Source: Ministeria vibrans ATCC 50519 (Eukaryota; Opisthokonta; Filasterea). Taken from it: a stretch of 20,969 nucleotides of DNA. The notes beneath the pieces were generated by a model that saw only the letters and a list, made by a program, of their open reading frames with translations, did not search any database and was not told the origin of the DNA. Within the stretch, counting starts at the first letter, position 1. Each line of letters starts with the position of its first letter. Made by a program: the position numbers and the translations under genes. Of this stretch, positions 1-8,660 are shown in pieces. The stretch is taken from contig CALSCP010002679.1 of the NCBI GenBank assembly GCA_943704425.1, positions 1 through 20,969 of the forward strand. Reading direction: 5' to 3'.

Positions 1-1589
1 TCCGCACCACACGCGCCACAGTCGTACCCAGGTATCTCAACGTACGCCAGGTTGTCACGGTGCATCTCCCGAATAAGCACCGCCAGTGCTGTTGGCACAC
101 CCAGCGCCACAAGAGCGGGCGCAATCGTCTCATGACGGATGCGGTCAAAGCACTTAGCAATGTCAAACGTGGCCACCACCGCTGTTCCCGTCAAATCAAC
201 AAGAGTGTCCACTGTGTCCAGAAGGGCCGAGGTAAGAGTGCCAACGCCGGAACCCTCCAACCCTGGGCTCACTGAGGTTCGCGAGTGCAGTCGTCCCGCC
301 CGCTCGATCGCATCCATTGACATTTCCTTCACACACTTCTCCACTATCTTCCCAATCGTACCCAGCATCGACACCGAGCGCTGATTTCCCAAATCATTGG
401 CCGCAGCGTTGCAATCCTTGGTCACCAATGCCAGTCGAGCAAGCTTGGCACGCGATGGTGCTCGACGCAGTCGAACACAACTGCGTACCAGCTCTGTCAT
501 TGCTGATACAAACGCTGGGCATTCCTCCCGTCCATCTTGAAACCACTCAAAGACAACTCCATCGTCGCCAGGAGACTTGTCTCTTTTCAGACTCTGAATC
601 ACCCGGCTCGTTGCATTGTCGTCCCATCTGCTTGCTTGCAAACCGATTCCCTCCAACTCGTCATCACGGGCAGTGCGCTCGTCTTCCGCATATACGTCCT
701 CTTCACAGCATCCGTATATCTCGCGCACCCTAGCCGAGTCGAGGCGGTCCAATTCTTCACCAACCTGGTCTTCCTGCGGCACACGTCGCCTTGGTGCTGC
801 ATACAGTGCCGAAAAATGCCGCCGAACCGCCTCCACGACCTCTGGCTCACCACACACCGTACTGGCCTCGGTTTTCCCCGGCATTGCAGGTACCGTCACC
901 GTGTCGAAAGCGCCCGCCGCACGTTCCTTACGATTGCCCCTACTGCGAATCATGCCAAAGAATAGCTTTGCATGGTGTCTCGCTGCGTGCCCAAGAAACA
1001 AACGATATCGCTGACGTCGCAGTCGGACCAGCCTGCGGCTCACTTCACTCAATTCCGACTTAGCCTGCGACACTGCCTGCCTCACTTGCGAGTTGATGAC
1101 AACCTGTTCCGCAAACCCCACGCAAGGCGCGGATACTCCAACCGCATGCTGTTCAACCGTGGCTGGTCTCTCCGCCCCATGACTGATAGCCATTTCGTCA
1201 GCTTGGGATCGCAAACGTCGTTCCGCCTGTGCCTCCTCGGCTCGCACACTCGCTCTGCATTTGCGGAATGCAGCTCGAGCCCATTGTTCGGCCGTATTCA
1301 CCGCCCGCCATCGTCTTGCGTCTCTCACAGACTCAACACACCCTTCATTGGTGGGGCGGCGCGCCTCGCCATGGCACCCTGCCGCTGTTCCTACCCCTCC
1401 AGTGCTCTTCTTCTTCTCCACCCAAGTGGGTGCCCACGCCTCCTTCGCAGCCAGCATTAAGGATGACACCAGTCTGTCAGCCACACTGTCAACAGCCAGT
1501 TGACCCCTGGACCTCACAGGCACGGGTGCGCCGTCATCGTGTCCTGGTGCCGCCCTCCTTGCTTCTAGCAACACTGGCTCAATTTCCAT
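1..1589 (-). CDS. Non-LTR retrotransposon reverse transcriptase, partial (runs off left edge)
   Basis: Translating the minus strand from the ATG at 1589 gives one open frame of about 529 codons that is still open at base 1. Residues 1-330 are rich in Ala, Arg and Glu with helical stretches, as in the linker before the RT domain of many non-LTR elements, including a typical stretch around HAKLFFGMIRSRGN. RT hallmarks follow: KSPGDDG at residues 338-344, then an NQRSVSMLGTIGKIVEK stretch, then motif A as FDIAKCFD at 475-482. The window ends before the YADD-type motif, so catalytic completeness cannot be judged. No apurinic-type endonuclease is visible upstream of the RT. The ATG overlaps the end of the preceding RNase H-like frame by 11 nt. 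RT identity is firm. The clade is not determined, and start choice is uncertain because the two frames could once have been one. Confidence 0.85.
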   Translation of the reverse strand, partial: MEIEPVLLEARRAAPGHDDGAPVPVRSRGQLAVDSVADRLVSSLMLAAKEAWAPTWVEKKKSTGGVGTAAGCHGEARRPTNEGCVESVRDARRWRAVNTAEQWARAAFRKCRASVRAEEAQAERRLRSQADEMAISHGAERPATVEQHAVGVSAPCVGFAEQVVINSQVRQAVSQAKSELSEVSRRLVRLRRQRYRLFLGHAARHHAKLFFGMIRSRGNRKERAAGAFDTVTVPAMPGKTEASTVCGEPEVVEAVRRHFSALYAAPRRRVPQEDQVGEELDRLDSARVREIYGCCEEDVYAEDERTARDDELEGIGLQASRWDDNATSRVIQSLKRDKSPGDDGVVFEWFQDGREECPAFVSAMTELVRSCVRLRRAPSRAKLARLALVTKDCNAAANDLGNQRSVSMLGTIGKIVEKCVKEMSMDAIERAGRLHSRTSVSPGLEGSGVGTLTSALLDTVDTLVDLTGTAVVATFDIAKCFDRIRHETIAPALVALGVPTALAVLIREMHRDNLAYVEIPGYDCGACGA

Positions 1590-1961
1590 TATGATCCTGC
1601 AAATCTAGACCGGCAGTAGCACCAGCCCTATCAACAGGCACCTGATTGGCCGCTCCGGCATCCGCGCGCTCCACTCGACGGTCCCGGCCATCGCAACCCA
1701 AGCGAATGCACACGCCACTGATTGGCGTCGACCCCAGTAACGCACACCAGTCCCAACGCATTGCCAGCTCTGCCAAATACTCATTGTTCCCTTCCATATT
1801 GCCACGCAAACGCTCAAGACCACCGCGAGCAATCCCATCAGCACGCTCGTTCCACTCCTCCTCACGCGTCCGAACACGATCCGTCACATGTGCCTTGACG
1901 TGCAAAACCTCCGTCTTGGCGTGAAACTCTTCGCGCACCAACAAAACGTCACAGAGCAGAA
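1579..1961 (-). pseudogene. RNase H-like C-terminal fragment of the retroelement, 5'-truncated at telomere repeats
   Basis: This minus-strand frame has no ATG before its conserved part and is open back into the TTAGGG repeats. It carries the end of a type-1 RNase H fold: VLHVKAHV followed by EEWNERADGIARGG, matching the usual late His and NERAD-type Asp. Only about the last 50 residues of the domain are present. About 75 residues of unassigned sequence follow, up to a TGA at 1579-1581, which overlaps the ATG of the RT frame. The missing N-terminal part coincides with the telomeric tract, as expected for a truncated element joined to a telomere. In known non-LTR elements RNase H normally lies downstream of RT, so the order here is odd. 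The domain call rests on motifs only. Confidence 0.6.
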
Positions 1962-1981
1962 CCCTAACCCTAACCCTAACC
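1962..1981. repeat. Interstitial telomeric repeat (CCCTAA)3CC
   Basis: Three exact CCCTAA units plus CC. On the minus strand this is TTAGGG reading directly into the 5'-truncated retroelement. The orientation is that of a left-hand chromosome end, so the retroelement sits on the distal side of the tract. It could be an old chromosome end, a retroelement insertion site in telomeric DNA, or an assembly join. Confidence 0.95.
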
Positions 1982-2208
1982 GAGACATGAACTTTACGAT
2001 TGTATTCAGACGTTTAACACATACTCAAGCAGCTTATGGGGCCCACTCGGAATACATCGCGATCCTCAACACACACATCAAACACAAAAACACACAAGAG
2101 GATACTACAAGCAACACCAAAGAACAAAATACTGCCAAAACAGCACACATAACATCAAAAACAAACAATCACAAACACCAAGAAAACAACACAATCACAC
2201 ACAAAAAA
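1982..2208 (+). other. A/C-rich 227-bp segment with A-rich end, between two telomeric tracts
   Basis: There is no convincing ORF. The first ~75 bases have mixed composition. From about 2060 the plus strand is almost free of G and T-poor, rich in CACA and AACA words, and ends in six A residues immediately before CCCTAA. The layout (telomere repeat, unique sequence, A-rich tail, telomere repeat in the same orientation) resembles a short insertion into telomeric DNA by target-primed reverse transcription. Strand-skewed telomere-associated DNA is the alternative. Confidence 0.5.
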
Positions 2209-2230
2209 CCCTAACCCTAACCCTAACCCT
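2209..2230. repeat. Interstitial telomeric repeat (CCCTAA)3CCCT
   Basis: Three exact CCCTAA units plus CCCT, in the same orientation as the tract at 1962-1981. From 2231 to about 2546 I see no gene, only AT-rich sequence followed by pyrimidine-rich sequence with repeated CTTCTCTCCT words. Confidence 0.95.
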
Positions 2231-2546
2231 GAATTAGCAGGTTGTGACATTTCCTTATAATTATCTTATAATTAGATTAAATCTTGATCAGTTCATACCA
2301 GTAAAAGGTCTTTCTCTGCACCGGTTGACTAGTGCGCAGTCTCACTTCAAGCTCACTTCTGTCTCACTTCCAGGCTCGCAACCAATTCCGAAAAACTGGA
2401 TCTCCCTTCTCTCCTTTCGGAACGTCTCCATCCCCCTTCTCTCCTTGGCAAGTCTCATCTCCATCACTAGCACACTAGTAGTGCGCCACTCGCCACTCTT
2501 CCCGCCGCCCGCAGACGACGAGCTCCGCAACTTTCTCACGGACTCT

Positions 2547-2990
2547 TCACGGACGGAGCATTTTTCGAAGAGTGGGTCCTGGCACAAGCAGGCTCACCCG
2601 TTCATCGTCAGCCACAAAGTGCGGCCCACACTCGCATAGAGCGTGCAGCTGGAACGTTGTCTTGCCCCACGCTTGAAAGTCGCGCCACTTGTTCGTTGGG
2701 TCTGCAGGCACAAGCGCAAACAGACGTGGCTCTCGTGCATACACCACCTCCATCACCAGCTTCAGTGTCGCACTCATCTGTGTTGCCATGTGCTCCTCTG
2801 CATCTCTCACTGCGATCCGAGTCTCCTCTTCCTCGCTCATCACCAGCTGCTCTACCCGCGTCAGGTGTGTCTCCACAGACTCTCCAGATGCACCATGCCC
2901 TGCAGTTCCCCTGCAGCGGCGCCTTCTCAACGCTCACCGCCAGCTTGCGCTCCAGCATCGCCATTGTCGTGCGTCCTGTACCGCCACGTA
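2547..2990 (-). pseudogene. Relic of a ROCO-type C-terminal domain (coiled coil plus PRLF/LCEC domain)
   Basis: The minus strand reads coherently as protein but changes frame. It starts near MAMLERKLAVSVEKAPLQ (from about 2964). A duplicated CTGCAGGGGAA word near 2905-2925 then breaks the frame. The next frame gives a coiled-coil-like stretch (THLTRVEQLVMSEEEE) and then REPRLFALVPADP and FQLHALCECGPHF, ending at a TGA at 2547-2549. The same order of coiled coil, PRL(F) and aromatic-L-H-x-x-C-E-x motif occurs in the ROCO protein of this window at residues 1200-1320, so this is a paralogous fragment. No upstream GTPase or LRR portion is found, since AT-rich DNA lies directly 5'. A family with PRLF...LCECG motifs is known to me from fungal and protist signalling proteins, but its function is not established. 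Probably a non-functional remnant; an unseen intron is the alternative to a frameshift. Confidence 0.55.
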
Positions 2991-3063
2991 AATTATATGT
3001 AGACGTTCGAGCGAGTAGAATTTGGTGTAACCCATTAGGGTTAGTTTTTGTACTTTGTGGCAC

Positions 3064-3220
3064 CGCTCACGATAAAAAAAAATTCCTGTGAAAAAGTTTT
3101 GGCGAATTTTTTAAAAGTAGTTGAGATCAAATATTTTTGATCAACTAATTCTAATAAATAAAAAATTTAATATAATAATTATTTACAATTAATATTATTT
3201 ACAATCAACAGTATCAATCT
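3064..3220. other. AT-rich spacer with imperfect hairpin and short direct repeats
   Basis: A strongly AT-rich block between the relic domain and the 3' end of the ROCO gene. It contains an inverted repeat around 3120-3145 (GTTGAGATCAAA against TTTGATCAAC, with a two-base bulge) and repeated TATTATTTACAA words around 3174-3208. No coding sense is visible. It could hold the ROCO transcript end, since that gene reads toward it. Confidence 0.5.
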
Positions 3221-3298
3221 TGTTGCTAGTGGTGGCTCACGTGCTCTCGCACCCTTCTTCAGCGGCTCGTTTGCGATCACGATTCCCATCTTCGGAAT

Positions 3299-3344
3299 CT
3301 CTCTCTGTCTCTCTGTCTCTCTGTCTCTCTGTCTCTCTCTCTCT
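3299..3344. repeat. Microsatellite (CTCTCTGT)n
   Basis: A pyrimidine-only tract of CTGTCTCT units just downstream of the ROCO stop codon. Open frames reading Arg-Glu-Arg-Asp across it come from the repeat and are not genes. Confidence 0.9.
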
Positions 3345-3358
3345 TCAAAAAATCGCCC

Positions 3359-6300
3359 TCAATGGTTGGGGGTTGAGAGCAGTGATGCTTCACACTCTTT
3401 TGTGTGCTTGCTGCAGAGAAACACAGTGCGTCCGTCCCTCCACACACACTTGTTGAGTCCCCACTGAGTCGTGTCACTGTCCTTTGCGTCCAGTGAGAGC
3501 AGCATCTTTTCGTACTCGCGGTCGTCGACGGTGTCCACTCCCTCTCTTGTGTTCGTCTCAAAGTCCACGCAGCCGGCATCGACGTCACGCAGCATGCCTG
3601 CCGCTTCATGGAGCGCTACATGGCCACGGACCGTTTTATACAGTTAATATTCAAGTCCGCTTAATCAGACTTACCGTGACACTTTGAGTCGTCATCTGTG
3701 AGCGTCGAGGCACCATCACAAACAAGGTCAACTGCCTTCCCTGCCGCCATCCCTGCTACCGGGCCTCCATACGCCGTGGCCGCTGTCTTGACTGCCGTGG
3801 ATGCAGCACTGGCGGCAATGGGCATGATCCAGTCTGACACCCACTTCGTTTTGGCTTTCACCTTCTCCACCATCTTCTTGTTGAAGCGCACTTTGTACTC
3901 GCGCACACAGTGGGCTCCTCCCTCAAACTCGCAGCACACATGCAGGTAGAAGCGATCAGTGACAAGGCGCTTGAACACGCTCTCAAGCCGACTGACCGCA
4001 TCCACCTGATCCACTCCTTTGCACTTGGTGTTTTTGCCCGTCAGGAACAGCAGGCGCGGCGTGGGCGAGGGTCCACGCAGCAGCAGACGCTGTAACACCA
4101 ACACAATGTCGTCTATGCGTTGCATCAGAGTCGTTGTCTCGCGTGTCGACAGGGTTGTGCTCTCATCCGAAATTGTTGCGATAAACGCACTCTGTGCATT
4201 CCGCAGGAGGTTTTCTCGCGTGAGCTTGGTGCCTTGTTCAAGCACAGCAACCCGACCGTAGAGGAGCTCGCTGAGGTCGATGTCCATGACGCACTTTGGG
4301 CACTCTTTTGCCGTTTTGCCCATTTCCAACGACACAGCCACAGACTTCAAGCTGAGGAAGCACGTCTGCGTCACTGCCTCGTCCGCCACAGGTGGGCACT
4401 TGTCACTGATGCAGTGCACCCACAACTCTAAAGTCAGCCCCTTGAAACGCTCCGCCACCAGATGCTCCAGCGTGTCCAGCACATCCTGACCCAGTGCCCA
4501 TGGGCTGCGTCCGCGCACATCCACATACAAAAACGTCTCCTTCGCGTACACAAACCCATGCGAACCAGTTCTGCGGTCCGTCACCACAATGCCTGTGCGG
4601 TAGAGCAGCTGCACCGAGTCATGGTCGTGGGCTGCACACATGCCACGCAGACGCACAGTCAGGAGCGAGAACAGACCCTCAGGCAGAAACGAGAGATGGA
4701 CTCGGTACACACGCTGCGCATCATCAGCTGCGAGTGGAGCCTTGAGAGCCTCCCTGAACGAGTCTGGTCGAGAGGCAGGCAGAAGAGCTGGTACAAGCCA
4801 ACGCTGCTGGTGGACACCGTCAACCTGCTCCTGGTAGGCATGCAGCATAATCTCGTATTCTTGCAGCAGAACGAGCACATCAGTCTGCTGCTCAGATGTC
4901 AACTCAGCCCAGCCTGGCAGCTTGCGTAGTGTCTCCTCCTTCACAATGCCATGACGCGCATCCAACAGAGTACGAGCCACTGTCTGCACTGTCACCACCT
5001 CAGCAAACCGGTCATGCAGCCACTGTGGGTTGATGATGATGTAGAGTCGCTCGCCGCGCGTGAACCGCACAATCACCCCCCAAGTGTGTAGTGTGCTCAA
5101 CATCTGCGACATCAGATCAGCTTTCACGCCACAACTGCGCGCGATTTCTTCCAGCTTGTCCACCGCAACAGGTCCCTTGTGACGGTACTCGTCCCGCATC
5201 CCATGCAGCTTGTCTGCGACGGCGAGCCAGTCGGCAGGGTAGAGAGCTCCAAAGAGAGGGAGCGACTGCAGCTCGCCAAGGAGCAGCGTCCTGAAGTCGT
5301 CCACATGCTCGCCACTTTTGCTGCTCACCCAGATCTGCTCTGGATTCACGTGTAGCGTCGCGATACTCTCCGGGAGTCCATGCACGTTGGTGGCGATGAT
5401 GGTCAGGGGCTCTCCGACAGCCTCATCGCTGCGAGTGGCCACGACTATGACCCGCGAATGAGGCACCCGAGCGGAGAGCTGTGCGAGCCAGCGGGTGGCG
5501 TCATCTTGGCTGCGCTCGCGACCACGCCACACAATGACATTGACGCAGCGGTCGCTCATGAAAAATTGGTGCGAATTGAGGTAGATTTCCTGTCCGCCAA
5601 AGTCCCAAATGCTTATGGACGAGTTGGACATGGGATCGTCGTCAGAGGAGGTCGCGGGTGACCACAGAACGACTTGGATGCCGTTGGTCATTGGGTCGTC
5701 GGTGAGGCCGTTTGAGGGTGAGCGGAGTCGGGCAATGAGGGATGTCTTGCCGACACCACCAGCACCCATGATGAGAGCCTTGGCACGACGAGCGGGAAGG
5801 GCTGTGTTCGCGTTGGCATGGCGCAGAAACAGGGCAGTCTCTTGTGGGGCAAGAGATGCGACCTCGGGGGGTGGGTAGAGGAGTTTGGGGTTATTGGACA
5901 AGCAGCAAGAAAATAGTTCCGTGAGCTGGCCGAGCTCCGGGGGCACCGCGGTCAGTTGGTTGGAGGAGAGGTTGAGTTCCTCAAGCGCCGTGAGCTGGCC
6001 GAGCTCCGGGGGCACGGCGGTCAGTTGGTTGGAGGAGAGGTTGAGTGTCTGGAGCGTCGTGAGCAGGCCGAGCTCCGGGGGCACCGCGGTCAGTTGGTTG
6101 GAGGAGAGGTTGAGTGTCTGGAGCGTCGTGAGCAGGCCGAGCTCCGGGGGCACCGCGGTCAGTTGGTTGGAGGAGAGGTTGAGGTTTGAAAGCATCGTGA
6201 GTTCACGGAGCTCACGAAGAATCGTGGTCAGTTGGTTGTGGGAAGCATCAAGTTCTGTAAGCTGTATGAGTCGCCTAAGCTCGACCGGCAGTGTGCGTAG

Positions 6301-7854
6301 TTGGTTGTGAGAGAGGTCGAGATAAGTCAAAATTTCTAGCTGAGTCGAGAGTGTTCGTAGTTGGTTGTGAGAGGGGTCGAGTGAAGTCAAATTCTCCAGC
6401 TGAGCCGAGAATGTGGACAGCTCGTTGTGAGAGAGGTCGAGATAAGTCAAATTTCCCAGCTGCGCCGAGAATGTGGACAGTTGGTTGTGAGAGAGGTCGA
6501 GTGAAGTCAAATTCTCCAGCTGAGCCGAGAATGTGGACAGCTCGTTGTGAGAGAGGTCGAGATAAGTCAAATTTCCCAGCTGCGCCGAGAATGTGGACAG
6601 TTGGTTGCCGGAAAGATCGAGCAGGGTAAGCTGCCCAAACGTCTCCAACGAAGGAATCATGCAGAGCTGGTTGCCGGACAGATCGAGCTGAGTGAGCTCG
6701 GTGAGTCGCTGTAGCTCGGGCGGAAAGGCAGAAAGTCGTCCCAGCTCAGGGTGTGTGGGACGCTCACAATAGCGGGAGTGGCAGTGCATGCGAGATAGGG
6801 GATGTGTAATTTCCAATTTCCTAGTGTTGCGCGTGCGTGGAAGGGAGTGATCTAACTTGAATACGCCGTGCAGGATTGAGAATGTGGTGTTTCCACAGAC
6901 GTTAAGTACTTTCAACTTGACTAACTCGCTCAGTTCGGCTGGAAGTGTGACGAGTGAGTTCACACTGAGGTCAAGCACGGTGAGCTCCGTGAGGTTTCCC
7001 AGCTCGGGCGGGAGTGCGACGACTTGGTTACCGGAGATATTAAGTTCAGTGAGATGTACAAGTTGACCCAGCTCAGAAGGGAATGTTTCCAGTTGGGTGT
7101 ACGAGAGACTCAGCCGGAAGAGGTTCTTGAGCTCCCAATACTTGGTCGGGAGCGTGGACTTGTTCAGGTTCAACAGAAGGTTCATCGTCAGATCGAGATG
7201 TGTGAGCTGCTTGAGTGCTCCCAACGGGATCGGGAGTGTGGACAGCTCGTTGAAGGCGAGGATGAGATGAGTGAGCTGCGTGAGTTGCAGCAGCTTGTCC
7301 GGAAGTGTGGACAGTTCGTTGTGGGCGAGGTTGAGATGAGTGAGCTGTGTGAGATGCAGCAGATTGTCTGGAATTACGAGCAGTCTGTTGTAGGAGAGGT
7401 TGAGATGAGTGAGCTGCTTGAGTTGCACCATCTTGTCTGGGAACGTGAAATTGATATCAAAAGGAGTGGATCCCTCCAATGCAGAGCGCAGATGTGAGTG
7501 TGTCGCGAGAGGGTATAGATAGTTGTGAGATAAATCGAGTTTAGTGAGCCGGACGAGGTCCCAAACCTCCAATGGAAGTGTAGAAAGTTGGTTGTAGGAT
7601 AGATTGAGAGCGGTGAGTGACACGAGTTGCCCCAGCTGTGGCGGGAGTGAAGATAAGCCATTGCCAGAAAGGTCAAGGCTGGTAAGCTGACCCAGCTGGG
7701 GAACGGCCCAAAGCTCTGGGATGAGTGTGGACAATTGGCGACCAGGTAGCCTGAACCCGGCGGGCTGTATTTTTGGAAGTTCGAAGTTGGAGAGGTCGAG
7801 CGTCTGATTCCTACTGTTTGCACACTCCTGCAGTCGCTCTTGCAATTCCGACAT
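3359..7854 (-). CDS. LRR-Roc-COR (ROCO) protein, two exons: complement(join(3359..3615,3675..7854)), about 1478 aa
   Basis: A large cytosolic-type LRR GTPase of the ROCO family. Residues ~15-680 are leucine-rich repeats of 20-23 residues, interrupted by a non-LRR stretch near 385-440. The Roc GTPase has a P-loop GAGGVGKTS (697-705), switch II DFGGQE (751-756) and TRSD (807-810) in the G4 position. A COR-like region spans about 870-1110. Then come a Cys-rich segment (CISDKC at 1147-1152, CPKC at 1185-1188), a helical stretch, a PRLLFLTG...FYLHVCCEFEGGAH domain (1266-1315), a Gly/Ala-rich hydrophobic segment (1346-1380) and a last module with CVWRDGRTVFLCSKH (1450-1464). No protein kinase domain follows COR, unlike LRRK-type members. 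The last exon is inferred: GTAAGT at 3674 and TAG at 3616 delimit a 59-nt phase-1 intron whose removal restores the frame; without splicing the frame stops at 3661. The start is the ATG at 7854, just before the LRRs. In-frame upstream ATGs (7905, 8004) exist, but the segment is poly-T derived and looks like UTR or intron. Confidence 0.9.
3616..3674 (-). other. Inferred 59-nt intron in the ROCO gene
   Basis: On the minus strand the donor is G|GTAAGT, a branch-like TATTAAC lies mid-way, and the acceptor is CATGTAG. The intron contains stop codons in the ROCO frame. Splicing joins G to CG (phase 1) and opens a further 84 codons ending at TGA 3359-3361. The new C-terminus includes a C/H-containing module, so the extension reads as real protein. 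Confidence 0.75.
5921..6196. repeat. Four 69-bp tandem units inside the ROCO LRR coding region
   Basis: Units start at 5921, 5990, 6059 and 6128. Each encodes a 23-residue LRR with LNLSSNQLTAVPPELG. Units 2 and 3 differ at a few bases, and unit 4 diverges only toward its end. Such near identity at DNA level, including silent sites, points to recent duplication or gene conversion. Confidence 0.95.
6361..6600. repeat. 60-bp LRR units in a duplicated 120-bp A/B pattern
   Basis: Four 60-bp units start at 6361, 6421, 6481 and 6541. The units at 6421 and 6541 are identical over all 60 bases, and those at 6361 and 6481 differ by one base, so a 120-bp dimer has been duplicated. The single difference changes Leu to Pro in the LDLSHNQL core of one unit. 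These 20-residue repeats (LTYLDLSHNELSTFSAQL) are shorter than the 23-residue repeats nearby. Confidence 0.95.
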
Positions 7855-8080
7855 TTCTATGGACTGAACAAAGAACGACAAAAAAAAAAACACACAAAAC
7901 CCCATATCATCAAGCGCGGAATCCACCGCTAGGGTGAGGCGGGTGAGTAAGCCTATGACCCCAGCTCTCAAGTTTGTCAAGACCACAAGATTCGTTGCGG
8001 TCATCCACACTAATGGTTCTGCGAATAAGTAAGCGAGAACGACCACCACGTAAACGTCTCACACCCTGCGACCACGTACT

Positions 8081-8285
8081 TTGCACCGGTGATAACACAC
8101 ACCAGCCATACACCATTTGTGCACCACGGCAGGTGATGGCGGGCGCTGTCGATTGAATGTCAAACAAAAAAAAAAAAACGGCTCCACAAAATCCCTTGCC
8201 CAAATACCATGCTGTGCACACCGGTGGTATCCTATACCAGCCACACAACATTCGCGCACGGCAAGCGGCCGCAAGGCAGGCGCGG
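8081..8285. repeat. Diverged direct repeat, two copies (about 8081-8150 and 8214-8285)
   Basis: Both copies share a GCACCGGTG / CACACCGGTGG start, then ATACCAGCCA or ACCAGCCATACA, then a GCACGGCA or GCACCACGGCA block and a GGCGGGCGC or GGCAGGCGCGG end. Each copy is followed or preceded by an A-rich run. On the minus strand both read WCMAGVCYHRC- or CCVAGIGYHRC-like peptides, so it may be an old duplication of an exon or an element end. Confidence 0.5.
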
Positions 8286-8636
8286 GGAAGATATTTCATC
8301 AACACTCGAACGCGAAGTACCCCATTTCGCAATTCGCATCCCATCACACGTGTAATATGTATACAGCCCCTGCACCCCTTGGCGAAAGAAAAAAAGGTCT
8401 TACTTTTTTGAAGTTGGTATAGAAAAAGTGTTAAGTGATCAGTGAACGTACTCAACTTAGTGAACTGTGAAGTCACCGCCGATCAACGTTCCAGTGGCTA
8501 GTCTCTCGTCATTTGTTATTGTGTTCTAAGGGTGGCCAAAACCACATACCCACTCTTGTAGTGAGGTCGAGAAACGATATGATGGTATTCACTCGACCGG
8601 CGAGCGCAAAGCGAAGAGCCAAAACGCCACAAAGTC

Positions 8637-8660
8637 TCACTCACTCACTCACTCACTCAC
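8637..8660. repeat. Microsatellite (TCAC)6
   Basis: Six exact TCAC units followed by CGCCCGCCC. No coding context. Confidence 0.95.

Noticed and set aside
60-1594. Several plus-strand ORFs over the left end
   Set aside because: Antisense of the continuous RT frame on the minus strand, with no protein-like features.
3277-3609. ORF with Arg-Glu-Arg-Asp repeats
   Set aside because: It reads the CTCTCTGT microsatellite in a frame shifted from the ROCO last exon.
5885-6629. Plus-strand repeated ORFs rich in ELRGHGGQLVGGEVE or CERGRDKSN words
   Set aside because: They are antisense readings of the LRR tandem repeats of the ROCO gene.
7855-8049. N-terminal extension of ROCO with a signal-peptide-like FCVFFFLSFF stretch
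   Set aside because: The stretch is encoded by a poly-T tract that looks like a polypyrimidine region or UTR, and a Roc GTPase is expected in the cytosol. Kept as a minor alternative start only.
8637-8660. Regular short repeats as a CRISPR-like array
   Set aside because: Simple TCAC microsatellite without spacers, in a eukaryotic context.
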